DNA from: Hanamia caeni
GTDB taxonomy: Bacteria > Bacteroidota > Bacteroidia > Chitinophagales > Chitinophagaceae
Reading direction: 5' to 3'
Assembly: GCF_003721595.1 (NCBI RefSeq)
Contig: NZ_RJJR01000009.1
Span: 1 to 64,000 of the forward strand
DNA: 64,000 nt
How positions within the stretch are numbered: position 1 is the first letter of the stretch; every line of letters begins with the position of its first letter. This document shows positions 44,001-52,529 of this stretch, piece by piece. The notes under the pieces are model-generated. The model saw nothing but the letters and a program-made list of their open reading frames with translations. It did no database searches and had not been told where the DNA came from. The position numbers and the translations under genes are program-made.

Positions 44001-44109
44001 CGCAACCATTCCCGATTTGAAAAAAGAAGCACAGACAAAACTGGATGCCGCTATCGCTGATGAGCAGCAACATTCTAAAGTTCAATCGTCACCTTCGAAC
44101 AGCAAATAA
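41062..44109 (+). CDS. Exported tetratricopeptide-repeat protein (1015 residues)
   Basis: Signal peptide MTRFFLSFLFIVFSIPCFSQ, then a solenoid of about 20 TPR units along almost the whole length. Clear examples are EAEYFFLKGEYSLAYPLLKP, AQYYFLRNDYARAVVYYERA and KLGLANYNLNNNNEALQDYQ. Such long periplasmic TPR proteins are scaffolds. The next gene, 28 bp downstream, encodes a beta-barrel protein, and this pairing is one I recall as frequent in Bacteroidota. A role in envelope assembly or secretion is inferred; no motif proves it. Confidence 0.92.
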   Translation: MTRFFLSFLFIVFSIPCFSQANYSVTDPEKDFKEAEYFFLKGEYSLAYPLLKPLLDKYPENTKSSHAYLNQDIEYYFVVCELKLNQSIAEEAAKRFIDAANNEPRQQLMSFHLAQYYFLRNDYARAVVYYERAGYNNLSNEQIADAKFELAYSYFEVGQYNSAKPLFDEIHQLPSNKYYYDANYYYGFLSYRDRDYNNALSSFQKVESIPKYRGLVPYYISQIYYFQGNKDQALQYGQSKIGQNDVYNRKEMNLLMGQIYFEKKEFSKALPLLEAYVKNTDKVSKEVMYELSYCYYNANDVQKAIEGFKQLSNEKDSLGQNSMYLLGDLYLKTGQKENARNAFLYSADNNSNAKQQEISRFNYAKLSYELGYQDIALNSLNKFLDLYPQSAYANEAKEIIINLLANTNNYSEALSLYQSFSQPTPTMKRIYPKILFGKATEYINNQKLDEADDLLTKVIRDPDAGPVLPFAYFWKGEVSYRLNRYDEAIKNMNSYLQAGGIQGEANPKDASYVLGYSYLNLENYSQALANFKQVAPVINSQSSNLQQDAYVRSADCYFMMKDYAAAKNMYQNVINNGLDQSDYALYQVALINGIRSPSEKIKTFNTLTEKYPQSDLVAESYMQIANAYMVQEKFRDAIPYLNKILDIKSASGQYPKVYLKLGLANYNLNNNNEALQDYQKLINQYPQSEEANEALDNLRNIYVEMGKPNDYVAFVQKAGKVISVSEADSVTYAAAELQYSNNDCAAAISSFNNYLSKFPQGAYALNANFYKSECYSRNKDWQNALKGYEAVLGQGASPFAERSAYAAARINYFELKDYQQSKTYFSKLLELSTTPENQLEALRGLVRSYYQTKDFAEANNIAKELLTKKGISTDDKAIANLVLGKSLQVNNQCPDAIKAFKEVSATNKSEWGAEARFETANCYYMLNQLPTAEKAALEVIKVTGSYDYWVAKSYILLGDIYLAEGDYFNAKATYKSVADNATIPDLKKEAQTKLDAAIADEQQHSKVQSSPSNSK

Positions 44110-44137
44110 ATGATCTACAGAAATTGAAACCTAAAAA

Positions 44138-45769
44138 ATGATGACAAGTAATCGTATTAATAAGTTAGTCTTTTTTTTGCCTTTGTGTTTTTTGTTTAAT
44201 GTATCAAAGGCCCAGGATACAACGAGAAGGCAAACCATTGAAATAACTTCTTCTTATAAACCTTCATTGCGCAATTCCGTAAAAATAAATTTATACGCTA
44301 CTCCTATTTCTCCGGATACGTCCCGCCCGCGGCTTGCCTATAACATTCCTCCGGAAAATTTATTTTTCACTTATCAGCCGGTTGCGTTAAAGCCACTTTC
44401 GTTGGAGGCTGACACTTCTTTAAAACTGGGTGATCGGAATCAATTGAAAGTAGGTTATGGAAATTTGTCAACTCCTTACATAGCCGGAGCATTCAGCTTT
44501 GGGGATGGTAAACATAATCTTGGAAATATTTACGGAAATTATATTTCCTCGAGGGGTAAAATAAAAAACCAGGACTTTGGAGAATGGAATATCCAGGGAA
44601 CCGGCAGCTTGTATTCGGGTAACAATGAAATATACGCCGGAGCAGGCTTTGCAGAGCACGAATATTACCAATATGGTTATAATCACTCTCTTTATGATTT
44701 TTCTAAAGACAGTATCAGACGAAGCTACCAGGATTTTTCGGCTAAGGTTGGTTTTAGGAACATGGAGAAAAATGAACTCGGCATCAACTACGATCCTCAC
44801 CTGGAAGTTCATCAATTTTCGAGAGAAAGCAAGGCAACAGAGAGTAATCTCATAATAAACATGCCTGCCGAAAAAAGATTTTCAGATGCTGTTTCCTTTA
44901 AGATAGCAGCGCGTGGTAATTTTAATAAATACCAGCAAAAAGATTCAGGTTTCTCCGTAACGAATAACCTTTTTGAACTGGCACCTGAATTCGTTTATTA
45001 TAGCGATATGTTTGTTTTTCACGGGGGTATTACGCCGTCATGGAATAATAATAAGATCGCAGTATTACCGAACATTTATGCCGAAGTTCAATTACAACAA
45101 AATGCATTAATGGTGCAAGTGGGATGGATAGGAAAATATATTTCAAATAGTTTCCGGACTCTGAGCATGGAAAATCCTTATATGCAGGATCCTTCGTTCA
45201 TGAACAATACAAAAGAAATACAATATTATGGTGGTATCAAAGCAACTGTAGGCACACATTTCAATTTTAATGCGCGGGCGTCATTTATTTCATATTCGGA
45301 TATGCCACTTTTTGTAAATGATTCTACTTTAGGAAATACGTTTTATCTTTTAAATGAAAGCAAGATTTCGGATTTACAAATTCATGGGGATATGAATTTT
45401 ATAAGCCAGGATAAATTCACAGCATCCGCTTCGCTTGATATGAACAGTTATACCGGTCTGAGGGATAATAAAAAAGCATGGGGCTTGTATCCTTTAAAGT
45501 TCACCGGCTCTTTAAGATGGTATGCTTTTAAAGAATTGCTGTTGAAGGGCGATTTGATTGCCTTTTCAGGAGCTAAGGCTCTTGTTAATAAGACGGTAGA
45601 AAATATGAAGGGAGGAACAGACCTGAGTTTGGGCGCTGAATTTAAATTGAATAAACAATTTAGTGTGTGGCTTGATTTTGATAATGTGCTTAATAGCAAT
45701 TATGAAAGATGGAAAAATTACCCGGTATATGGCTTCCAGGTAATTGGTGGCGTCCTGGTTCATTTTTGA
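44138..45769 (+). CDS. Outer-membrane beta-barrel protein, TonB-receptor-like without plug
   Basis: A 543-residue exported protein. The ATG pair at 44138/44141 is followed by signal sequence LVFFLPLCFLFNVSKAQ. After a short Pro-rich lead (RRQTIEITSSYKPSLRNSVK), the rest alternates in outer-membrane strand style with many aromatic girdle residues, ending in FQVIGGVLVHF with a terminal Phe, the usual outer-membrane insertion signal. DFDNVLNSNYERW near the end recalls TonB-dependent receptor barrels, but a plug domain and TonB box are absent. Partner of the preceding TPR protein, 28 bp apart. Confidence 0.82.
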   Translation: MMTSNRINKLVFFLPLCFLFNVSKAQDTTRRQTIEITSSYKPSLRNSVKINLYATPISPDTSRPRLAYNIPPENLFFTYQPVALKPLSLEADTSLKLGDRNQLKVGYGNLSTPYIAGAFSFGDGKHNLGNIYGNYISSRGKIKNQDFGEWNIQGTGSLYSGNNEIYAGAGFAEHEYYQYGYNHSLYDFSKDSIRRSYQDFSAKVGFRNMEKNELGINYDPHLEVHQFSRESKATESNLIINMPAEKRFSDAVSFKIAARGNFNKYQQKDSGFSVTNNLFELAPEFVYYSDMFVFHGGITPSWNNNKIAVLPNIYAEVQLQQNALMVQVGWIGKYISNSFRTLSMENPYMQDPSFMNNTKEIQYYGGIKATVGTHFNFNARASFISYSDMPLFVNDSTLGNTFYLLNESKISDLQIHGDMNFISQDKFTASASLDMNSYTGLRDNKKAWGLYPLKFTGSLRWYAFKELLLKGDLIAFSGAKALVNKTVENMKGGTDLSLGAEFKLNKQFSVWLDFDNVLNSNYERWKNYPVYGFQVIGGVLVHF

Positions 45770-45816
45770 TGTGATTTTTTTTACTCTGGTGGAAATAATT
45801 GAAGATATTTGTTATC

Positions 45817-46461
45817 ATGCAAAACCTGATTACTTCATATATTATACAAGCAAGAGAATGCATGCTTGCCGGTGTAGGCAGATTTAAGATCAATGACCTT
45901 TCTGCTAAATCAGATATTATAAATAAGCAAATTGCTCCACCACTGCTTGATATCAGTTTTGTTTCAAGAGAAGAAAAGATTTCAGACGGGTTGATTAAAT
46001 ATGTGGCTGAAAAAAAAATGATATCATCAACACAAGCTTTAACTGATATAAAGGCCTGGTGTAAAGACGCAAAAAATAAATTAATAAACGGAGAAGATAT
46101 ATCGTTATTTCCTTTAGGTGTTTTGAAGAGGGGGCCCTCAAGTAATATATTCATCCCTAACTCTTCGCCTGCCATTTTTTTTGGGCCCATTAGCGCTGAA
46201 CGGGTAATTCATCAAAACAGTGTACATGCTATGCTGGTGGGCGATAAAGAAACTACTTCTTCTAAAATGAATGATTATCTGCAGGTAGAAAAGATTATCA
46301 AAAGAAATAACACCTGGAAAATATTGGCCATTTTGCTTTTTGTAATCGCGCTTTTCTTTTTGATTATTCATTTTTATGAAAACCCGTTTTCTTTGTCTAC
46401 TATTGGAAATCAAAATAAAATCACCCCGGGAAGCGCTTCTCATACTTATTTAAATCCATAG
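45817..46461 (+). CDS. HU-CCDC81-like protein with membrane helix
   Basis: A 214-residue protein. The first 130 residues carry two HU-like (CCDC81-type) domains: YIIQARECMLAGVGRFKI starts the first, and the second has ALTDIKAWCKDAKNKLINGEDISLFPLGVLKRG. A hydrophobic helix (ILAILLFVIALFFLIIHFY) follows near residue 175, then a short external tail. Related Bacteroidota proteins often end in a SPOR domain for peptidoglycan; none is visible here. ATG at 45817 preferred to TTG at 45799. Same strand as the barrel gene, 47 bp downstream. Confidence 0.8.
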   Translation: MQNLITSYIIQARECMLAGVGRFKINDLSAKSDIINKQIAPPLLDISFVSREEKISDGLIKYVAEKKMISSTQALTDIKAWCKDAKNKLINGEDISLFPLGVLKRGPSSNIFIPNSSPAIFFGPISAERVIHQNSVHAMLVGDKETTSSKMNDYLQVEKIIKRNNTWKILAILLFVIALFFLIIHFYENPFSLSTIGNQNKITPGSASHTYLNP

Positions 46462-46480
46462 TGCAATACAAACAATTAAA

Positions 46481-47371
46481 ATGATTGAATATAAATCATG
46501 CCCGAATTGTGGCAGCGGGGATATTTCTTACATTCTTTCTGCAAAAGACAATACGGTTTCAGGTGAGGAATTTGAAATTTGGGAATGTAAAAATTGCTGC
46601 ATTCGTTTTACACAAAATATTCCCGACCAGGAAAATATCGGCCCGTATTATCAATCAGAAAAATATATTTCACATAGCGACACAAACGAAGGCCTGGTTA
46701 ATAAATTGTATCACATTGTTAGAAAACGCACACTTTTAAAAAAGCGGAACCTTGTTGAGCAGAGCACTAAAAAAGAGCATGGATCAATTCTGGATTTAGG
46801 CGCAGGAACAGGCGCTTTTTTAAAGACGATGCAGTTGGCAGGATGGGATATCGTGGGCCTTGAACCCGATACAACGGCCCGCAAAAATGCCAACGAATTA
46901 TACGGCTTGAATTTGAAAAAATCCAGCCAGCTTTTTTCATTGGCCGCTCATAATTTTGATGCAATTACATTATGGCATGTTTTAGAGCATGTTCACCAGC
47001 TTCACGAATACGTGACAAAATTCAGGGAACTGTTGAAAAAAGAAGGGAAGCTATTTATTGCAGTACCAAACTTCACTTCAAAGGATGCTGCTACTTATAA
47101 AAAATATTGGGCCGCTTATGATGTGCCACGCCATTTGTATCATTTTTCACCTAAGTCGATGGAAATCTTGCTTAATAGTCATGGCTTCATTTTAGAAAAG
47201 ATTCGGCCAATGTGGTACGACAGTGTGTATGTAAGCATGCTTAGCGAGAAATACAAAACCGGAAAAGCTAATAATTTCAATGCTTTAATAAATGGTGTAA
47301 CCTCGAATTTGAACGCCTTTTTTGATAATTCGAAATGCAGTTCCTTAATCTATATCGCATCCCGAAAATAA
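46481..47371 (+). CDS. SAM-dependent methyltransferase with N-terminal zinc-ribbon
   Basis: A 296-residue protein. It begins with a four-Cys zinc ribbon (CPNCGSGDI ... CKNCCIRF). The class I methyltransferase domain follows, with SILDLGAGTGAFLKTMQLAGW as the SAM-binding motif I, VGLEPDTTARKNA, and ITLWHVLEHVHQLHEYVTKF. This architecture is typical of sugar or small-molecule C-methyltransferases. The acceptor is unknown; no sugar cluster surrounds it. The gene starts 19 bp after the HU-like gene, so they may share a transcript. Confidence 0.9.
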   Translation: MIEYKSCPNCGSGDISYILSAKDNTVSGEEFEIWECKNCCIRFTQNIPDQENIGPYYQSEKYISHSDTNEGLVNKLYHIVRKRTLLKKRNLVEQSTKKEHGSILDLGAGTGAFLKTMQLAGWDIVGLEPDTTARKNANELYGLNLKKSSQLFSLAAHNFDAITLWHVLEHVHQLHEYVTKFRELLKKEGKLFIAVPNFTSKDAATYKKYWAAYDVPRHLYHFSPKSMEILLNSHGFILEKIRPMWYDSVYVSMLSEKYKTGKANNFNALINGVTSNLNAFFDNSKCSSLIYIASRK

Positions 47372-47392
47372 AAAATGCTATTATTTTTTCGT

Positions 47393-47842
47393 TTACTGCT
47401 TATCATTTCCGGTAAACTTTGCAAGGCTTGTAAGCTTGTTTTGCAACAAAAGTTCATTGCCCACAATTTGATAATGATCTGTTTTTGCAATCGCATCCAG
47501 ATACGTTTTTTCAAAATCAATTCCCGGGCAAAGTATGTTAGTGCGTACAACTTCACCGAAAATTATTTCATTATTTTTCCCGGTTGAATATGTACCAGAG
47601 AATGCATTGCATCCGCCATTGCCTGTAATCGTAGAGTCACTTTTCAGAATAAGATACATTTGTTTGGAAGTGGCATTTGCAGGTATTTTTTTTCCTCCTA
47701 ATTCAACAAGTTTCCAACGGGTATTTCGAAGTGGCAAATTATTGGAAACGGTTGAAGTGTTTTCAACGTTGTGAACTAACCCATTATCTTTAAAGGCTGA
47801 CAAGCTAAAGATTACTGCTAGTAATGCAATTAGAATTTTCAT
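47393..47842 (-). CDS. META-domain protein (HslJ-like)
   Basis: A 149-residue exported protein with signal MKILIALLAVIFSLSAF. The META domain is clear: LRNTRWKLVELGGKKIP, then GNGGCNAFSGTYSTGKNNEIIF with the conserved GGCNxxxGxY motif and CPGIDFEKTYLDAI. META proteins are small periplasmic or surface proteins linked to stress or novobiocin resistance in E. coli HslJ; role here unknown. Convergent with the methyltransferase gene; a dispersed TTTACTG motif (47381-47398) lies at the meeting point. Confidence 0.9.
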   Translation of the reverse strand: MKILIALLAVIFSLSAFKDNGLVHNVENTSTVSNNLPLRNTRWKLVELGGKKIPANATSKQMYLILKSDSTITGNGGCNAFSGTYSTGKNNEIIFGEVVRTNILCPGIDFEKTYLDAIAKTDHYQIVGNELLLQNKLTSLAKFTGNDKQ

Positions 47843-48160
47843 AGTTGTATATTTTTAATGCTGTGGAAATATTTCCATTAATTAAAATTTCCAAATTCAT
47901 GTAAATTTTTTTGATATAATATTTTGAACTTCTAACATAATCTTGATATTGAAAATTTTTACCGTTAAAGTGGCTTCAAATATAGTACCGTTATTAACCG
48001 TATTTTTTGCTTTTTAACAAATACGAAATTTGAAAACCGTACTTCTTTTAGAAAAGAATTTCTAATTAAAAAAAAACCCGCTCTACATAATTTTGCGAAT
48101 TATTCACTAAATGAAATTATTTAAGGTGCAAAATTTGTAAGAAATGAGTAAAAAACTATT
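47843..48160. other. A/T-rich gap before the DUF4251 gene
   Basis: About 320 bp, very A/T-rich, divergent promoters expected. I see no hairpin, small ORF or dispersed motif that can be supported. Confidence 0.4.
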
Positions 48161-48670
48161 ATGAAGATTTATAAGAAAAGGCATAAGAATATTTGGAGCC
48201 CGGTCGTTTTACTAATAAGCGTTTCATTAATCAGTTGTAACACCGCAAAAAAATTTGAGAAAGTAAAGCCAGCCGACGTAAGTAACCTGATCAATTCAAA
48301 AAATTTTACGTTTATAGCTGAAAGAGTTAACCCTTTCAGAGGCGCGTCCCGAAATCTGACAAGCCTTTACGATGTAGAATTAAAAAGAGATACATTAATT
48401 TCCTTTCTTCCTTTTTTTGGCCGGGCATACCAGGCGCCTCTTGACCCTTCTAAAGGAGGAATTAATTTCAAGTCAACCAGTTTTTCTTATAACATAACAG
48501 AAAAATCAGGGGATGAATGGGATATTTACATTGAGCCGAAAGATAATTCCGATGTGCAAACAATGATATTTACAATTTTTGGAAACGGAAACGCCACATT
48601 AAATATACAGAATACGCACCGCGACCCCATTTCTTTTTATGGCAGAATAGAAAAAAATAAAAGTGATTAA
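48161..48670 (+). CDS. DUF4251-domain lipoprotein
   Basis: A 169-residue protein with a lipoprotein signal (VVLLISVSLISC, Cys26). The mature part is the DUF4251 domain: KNFTFIAERVNPFRGASRNL, then FLPFFGRAYQAPLDPSKGGI and SYNITEKSGDEWDIYIEPKD. It is a Bacteroidota-specific family of unknown function. It is followed after 3 bp by the DUF2905 gene, so the two form an operon. Confidence 0.92.
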   Translation: MKIYKKRHKNIWSPVVLLISVSLISCNTAKKFEKVKPADVSNLINSKNFTFIAERVNPFRGASRNLTSLYDVELKRDTLISFLPFFGRAYQAPLDPSKGGINFKSTSFSYNITEKSGDEWDIYIEPKDNSDVQTMIFTIFGNGNATLNIQNTHRDPISFYGRIEKNKSD

Positions 48671-48673
48671 CAA

Positions 48674-48898
48674 ATGGATCAGCAAACCGGCAAATATATC
48701 TTAGTCGTTGGCCTCATTATCGTTTTTATTGGAGTTATAATTTATTTTTTTCACGATTATTTTCGGTGGATTGGCCGGCTACCGGGAGATATCAGGATTG
48801 AAAAAAATAATTTTCGCTTTTATTTTCCTTTGGGTACAATGATTATTATCAGTCTGGTATTAACAATCCTGTTCAATATCTTTAAGAAATTTTTTTAA
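48674..48898 (+). CDS. DUF2905-domain membrane protein
   Basis: A 74-residue membrane protein with two helices. The signature FRWIGRLPGDIRIEKNNFRFYFPLGTM between them is diagnostic of DUF2905. It is widespread and uncharacterised. Three bp downstream of the DUF4251 lipoprotein gene. Confidence 0.95.
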   Translation: MDQQTGKYILVVGLIIVFIGVIIYFFHDYFRWIGRLPGDIRIEKNNFRFYFPLGTMIIISLVLTILFNIFKKFF

Positions 48899-48984
48899 AG
48901 TGTGATATTGTCTAAGAAAAAATAATGTTGGCATAAAAATTTCTATTTCTGTTTTATTCAATAACTCAACAAAATTTCCCCGTC

Positions 48985-49170
48985 ATGGCAAAATATGGAA
49001 AAAAAGCCGAAGAAAAAGTACACAAAGCGCTTCATGAAATGGAAGAAGGCAAATTAAAAAGTGGCAAAAGCGGAAAGAAAGTTACAAGCCGCAAACAGGC
49101 AATAGCCATCGGTTTGTCGGAGGCTAGAGAAGAAGGACGGAAAGTTCCTAAAAAGAGCGCGAAAAAATAA
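48985..49170 (+). CDS. Small basic DUF6496-type protein
   Basis: A 61-residue Lys-rich protein (MAKYGKKAEEKVHKALHEME, then KVTSRKQAIAIGLSEAREEG and a KKSAKK tail). The layout matches the small DUF6496 family. It resembles a DNA-binding or histone-H1-like peptide, but no binding has been shown as far as I know. Independent transcription unit with ATG at 48985. Confidence 0.88.
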   Translation: MAKYGKKAEEKVHKALHEMEEGKLKSGKSGKKVTSRKQAIAIGLSEAREEGRKVPKKSAKK

Positions 49171-49353
49171 TCGGCTATATTTGACAGATTCAGTTCAAAA
49201 GAGTTTTATTACCGTAAACCGGATAAAAAAAATCATTTAAAAATCATTTTACTAGCTGTTAACAATTGAGATTATTTGCAATCGATAATTCTATCTCCTT
49301 TGTCTTTGTTACTTTTAGATTTTAATTGTATCAACTAAATTTTTTTTCTATTT

Positions 49354-51240
49354 ATGAATCGGATTTTATTTGCAATCGCATTTTTGGTTTTTACATTTCC
49401 ATTCTTTTTAAGTGCACAACAATTATACATACCGACAAATATTCAAATCGCCTATGATAATGGCACGCGTTCTTTGCAAGGCCCTCCTGGAAAAAATTAT
49501 TGGCAAAATGAAGGCAAATATGATATTAGAGAAACGATAAACCCGGATACAAAAATTGTTTCAGGAGATGAAAGCATCGTTTATTCCAACAATAGTCCTG
49601 ACACGCTGAGGGAATTGGTTATAAGATTTGTCAATAATGTTCACAAACCAACATCTCCGCGCGGAAGCCAGGTTGGAGAAGATTTTTTTACAACAGGGTT
49701 AGACATTACTTCTCTTTCAATTAATGGAACTAAATATTTTGTTGATTCTAGGAACTGGGGAACAGTGGGAGTGGTTAGATTAAAAGAACCGCTATTTCCA
49801 AAGTCTTCAGTGAAGGTGAACATTTCGTGGAATTATCCCTTAAGCAAACAAGATGGGCGCGAAGGACAAATAGATAGCGCTACTATGTATGTAGCGTACA
49901 GCTATCCGCGCATTTCAGTTTATGACGATTACAACGGCTGGGATTTGCTACCTCATACATTACGGCAGGAATTTTACAACGATTTCAATGACTATACACT
50001 TTCTGTAAAAGTTCCGAAAAATTATATTGTGTGGGCCACTGGCAATCTCGAAAATCCTGATGAAGTATTGCAGCCACTTTTTTCGAAAAGGCTAAAGGAT
50101 TCATATACCTCGGATGATGTTATTCACATTGCCAACTTAAAAGAAATGCAGGAAGAAAAAGTGACGCAGCAAAACGATTGGAATACATGGAAATTTTCAG
50201 CGAATCATATTACCGATATGTGTTACGCCATCAGTAATCATTATGTGTGGGACGCATCGAGCGTGATTGTTGATCCGGCAACAAAGCGCCGTGTAAGTGT
50301 GCAGGCAGCCTATAATGATACGGCAAAAGATTTTCGCCACTCAGTGAAATGGTCACAAATTGCACTAAAATATTTTTCGGGCAAATGGCCGGGTGTTATC
50401 TACCCATTTCCAAAAATGACTGCATTTCAGGGCCATGCTGATATGGAATATCCTATGATGGTAAACGACGCAACGGTGGGCGATACACGAAGATTGAAGT
50501 TTGCGCAAATGGTGCAGGATCATGAAATCGCTCATACCTATTTTCCTTTTTATATGGGCACAAACGAAAAACGATATGCTTACATGGATGAAGGCTGGGC
50601 TACCACCTTCGAATACCTGATTGGCCAGGAAGAAAATGGGAAAAAATATGCCGATTCAGTTTATAAAATATTCCGCATTCGTCGCTACATTACCGATCCA
50701 TCCACCGAAGAAGACCAGCCTATTATTTCAATGTCAACACAGGTAGGCGGTTCGGGATATGGAAATAATTCGTATGGAAAAGCTTCGTTGAGCTATCTCG
50801 CATTAAAAGATTACCTGGGCGATTCAACTTTTAAAAAGGCTTTGCATTATTATATGAACGCATGGAATGGAAAGCATCCGATTCCGTGGGATTATTTTAA
50901 CTGCATGAACACAGGGTCAGGACAAAATTTAAACTGGTTTTTCAAAAATTGGTTTTTTTCGAATCATTATATTGATTTGAAAGTAGACACCATTCAAAAG
51001 CAAAATGACTTTTATACCGTGAACGTAAAAAATGTGGGTGGATTTGCCATTCCATTTGATATAAAAATTACCTATGCCGATGGCGAAACTAACACTATGC
51101 ATGAAACTCCGGCGGTTTGGAAAAATAATGAAACAAAGCAGGTATTTAAAATTTCATCTAAAAAAATAATAAAATCTGTTGAACTGGATGGGGGCATTTT
51201 TATGGATTACACCCCAAATGATAATATTTGGAAACAATGA
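49354..51240 (+). CDS. M1-family metallopeptidase (aminopeptidase N-like), exported
   Basis: A 628-residue exported zinc aminopeptidase. Signal MNRILFAIAFLVFTFPFFLSA; then an M1-type N-terminal beta domain. The zinc site HEIAH starts at His390, followed by the third ligand Glu in YMDEGWATTFEY. The substrate motif replacing GAMEN is DMEYPMM. The C-terminal Ig-like part ends VELDGGIFMDYTPNDN. It would trim N-terminal residues of peptides in the periplasm. Monocistronic. Confidence 0.93.
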   Translation: MNRILFAIAFLVFTFPFFLSAQQLYIPTNIQIAYDNGTRSLQGPPGKNYWQNEGKYDIRETINPDTKIVSGDESIVYSNNSPDTLRELVIRFVNNVHKPTSPRGSQVGEDFFTTGLDITSLSINGTKYFVDSRNWGTVGVVRLKEPLFPKSSVKVNISWNYPLSKQDGREGQIDSATMYVAYSYPRISVYDDYNGWDLLPHTLRQEFYNDFNDYTLSVKVPKNYIVWATGNLENPDEVLQPLFSKRLKDSYTSDDVIHIANLKEMQEEKVTQQNDWNTWKFSANHITDMCYAISNHYVWDASSVIVDPATKRRVSVQAAYNDTAKDFRHSVKWSQIALKYFSGKWPGVIYPFPKMTAFQGHADMEYPMMVNDATVGDTRRLKFAQMVQDHEIAHTYFPFYMGTNEKRYAYMDEGWATTFEYLIGQEENGKKYADSVYKIFRIRRYITDPSTEEDQPIISMSTQVGGSGYGNNSYGKASLSYLALKDYLGDSTFKKALHYYMNAWNGKHPIPWDYFNCMNTGSGQNLNWFFKNWFFSNHYIDLKVDTIQKQNDFYTVNVKNVGGFAIPFDIKITYADGETNTMHETPAVWKNNETKQVFKISSKKIIKSVELDGGIFMDYTPNDNIWKQ

Positions 51241-51335
51241 AAAGGTGAATTATATTATTACCAAAATAGAATTTCTGTTTATTAATTGCTTTACTATGTT
51301 ATTTACTTCTTTCAATTGCGGTTTAAAAGTAATTA

Positions 51336-51791
51336 TCAAACAATTTTTATTCGAACATCATACACCAGATCCTTTATTTCAATTATTTTAAAAAGATTTG
51401 GTGTAATTAAAGGATTTAAAATATAGTTATATTCCTGGTCAAGAATTGATGAAGGAATTTTTAGTACTGACTTACCGGATGTTTGCAGAAGCCGGCTTCC
51501 AAAGTCCTTTGTTGAAGATGGCGCCGGCACTGCCTTCCAATCGCCGGGCAGCGATGATGCTTGCAATACCAAAATATCCGAATCAGGAATTTCAATAGAA
51601 GCCATACTTAATGCCCGCGGAATTTCTTCTATGTTCACATTCACAGTATACTCAAGAAGCGACAGAGCGCGGCTTTCTGAAGTATACACGCACGGAATCC
51701 CTTTTCTATTCCATCTGCCACCATTAATTTTAGCGCCCTCGCCTGATAAATCCCTGGAATGCTTTGTTCTGCCCACCCTATAAACTATCAT
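51336..51791 (-). CDS. RES-domain toxin
   Basis: A 151-residue RES-domain protein. The motif set VYRVGRTKHSRDLSGEGAKINGGRWNRKGIPCVYTSES gives the Arg and Tyr of the active site, and RALSLLEYTVN carries the Glu. RES toxins phosphorolyse or hydrolyse NAD+ and stop growth. It lies 20 bp after the Xre/MbcA-type antitoxin gene in the usual antitoxin-toxin order. ATG at 51791. Confidence 0.93.
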   Translation of the reverse strand: MIVYRVGRTKHSRDLSGEGAKINGGRWNRKGIPCVYTSESRALSLLEYTVNVNIEEIPRALSMASIEIPDSDILVLQASSLPGDWKAVPAPSSTKDFGSRLLQTSGKSVLKIPSSILDQEYNYILNPLITPNLFKIIEIKDLVYDVRIKIV

Positions 51792-51811
51792 GTAATTAAC
51801 TCTAAATACGA

Positions 51812-52333
51812 TTAGGAATAAACTCCATAATCAATTCGTCCAATTAAATTTTTAACCTCTTCACGGCCAAATTGATTATCAATTAAATCATACGGAGTCT
51901 GCCCACCCAGCGCTTTATTAGGTTTAGACATCCATTGAGTGAAACGATCCTCGTCTTCAAAAACTTCAAATCCATACGAATACAAGTCGGCCATTCCTAA
52001 TATCTTTTCACTTAACCCTGCATTGAACTTCTCATTTTTCTTTTTGTTGATGAGCGTTGCACGGGTAACAGAAAGAGCCTTTGCCAGCATAGTATAATCC
52101 AATGCGGTTTTCCGTTTTAATAACTCAAGATCGCTTTTGCTGACACCATCACGAACAATATGCATTTTTTCAAAACCTGTCAACTGGCTTTCTGGCTTAT
52201 TGGAAGCATTCGGAAGAATTATATCAAAACGATATGTGTTTGAGAATCCTTGCGCAGGTTCATTGACCATATTTACCGGAAGGTCGTTTTCTTCGTCTGG
52301 CCCCGGATATTGCTTATTTTTGCTTTTTGACAT
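51812..52333 (-). CDS. Xre/MbcA/ParS-type antitoxin (DUF2384)
   Basis: A 173-residue antitoxin. The N-terminal 50 residues are disordered; then comes a helix-turn-helix (LDYTMLAKALSVTRATLINKK). The C-terminal toxin-binding domain has MADLYSYGFEVFEDEDRFTQWM, then NKALGGQTPYDLIDNQFGREEV. The conserved LGGxxPxDL segment is diagnostic of the RES/Xre class. First gene of the pair, so translated before the toxin. A near-perfect palindrome at 52357-52370 overlaps a plausible promoter upstream and could be its operator. Confidence 0.93.
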   Translation of the reverse strand: MSKSKNKQYPGPDEENDLPVNMVNEPAQGFSNTYRFDIILPNASNKPESQLTGFEKMHIVRDGVSKSDLELLKRKTALDYTMLAKALSVTRATLINKKKNEKFNAGLSEKILGMADLYSYGFEVFEDEDRFTQWMSKPNKALGGQTPYDLIDNQFGREEVKNLIGRIDYGVYS

Positions 52334-52356
52334 AGTATAGTTTTTTTTATAACTAA

Positions 52357-52370
52357 GTACAAATTTATAC
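52357..52370 (-). promoter_or_regulatory. Probable promoter -7 box with operator palindrome of the RES/Xre pair
   Basis: On the minus strand the sequence GTATAAATTTGTAC is palindromic apart from one base pair. It contains TAAATTTG, a match to the Bacteroidota -7 consensus TAnnTTTG, 24 bp before the antitoxin ATG. A second imperfect dyad GTATAGTT/AACTAAGTAC (52336-52360) overlaps. Self-repression by the Xre antitoxin is a common feature of the class and is inferred here. No clear -33 TTG box. Confidence 0.5.
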
Positions 52371-52445
52371 TTTATTTCCTGGGTAAAAATTATTTTTTAA
52401 ATTTCTTTAATTTTAAATATTACCTTCGGTGCCTATTTATAAGAA

Positions 52446-52529
52446 ATGAACAGTATCTATTTTTATAACGATTCTTCTGCTTTAGCTTCCTCTTGCATTC
52501 CGGTAATTACCATAATTACAACCCGTTAA
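52446..52529 (+). CDS. Probable threonine-operon leader peptide
   Basis: A 27-codon ORF beginning with ATG at 52446, 86 bp before thrA. Its end reads CIPVITIITTR: three Thr and three Ile codons within seven. Thr and Ile are both products of the pathway served by thrABC, as in the ThrL attenuator peptide of enteric bacteria. A small hairpin AACCC/GGGTT (52520-52534) overlaps the stop. Ribosome stalling on Thr/Ile codons would be the control signal. A classic U-run terminator is not obvious, so the downstream part of the mechanism is open. Confidence 0.7.
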   Translation: MNSIYFYNDSSALASSCIPVITIITTR

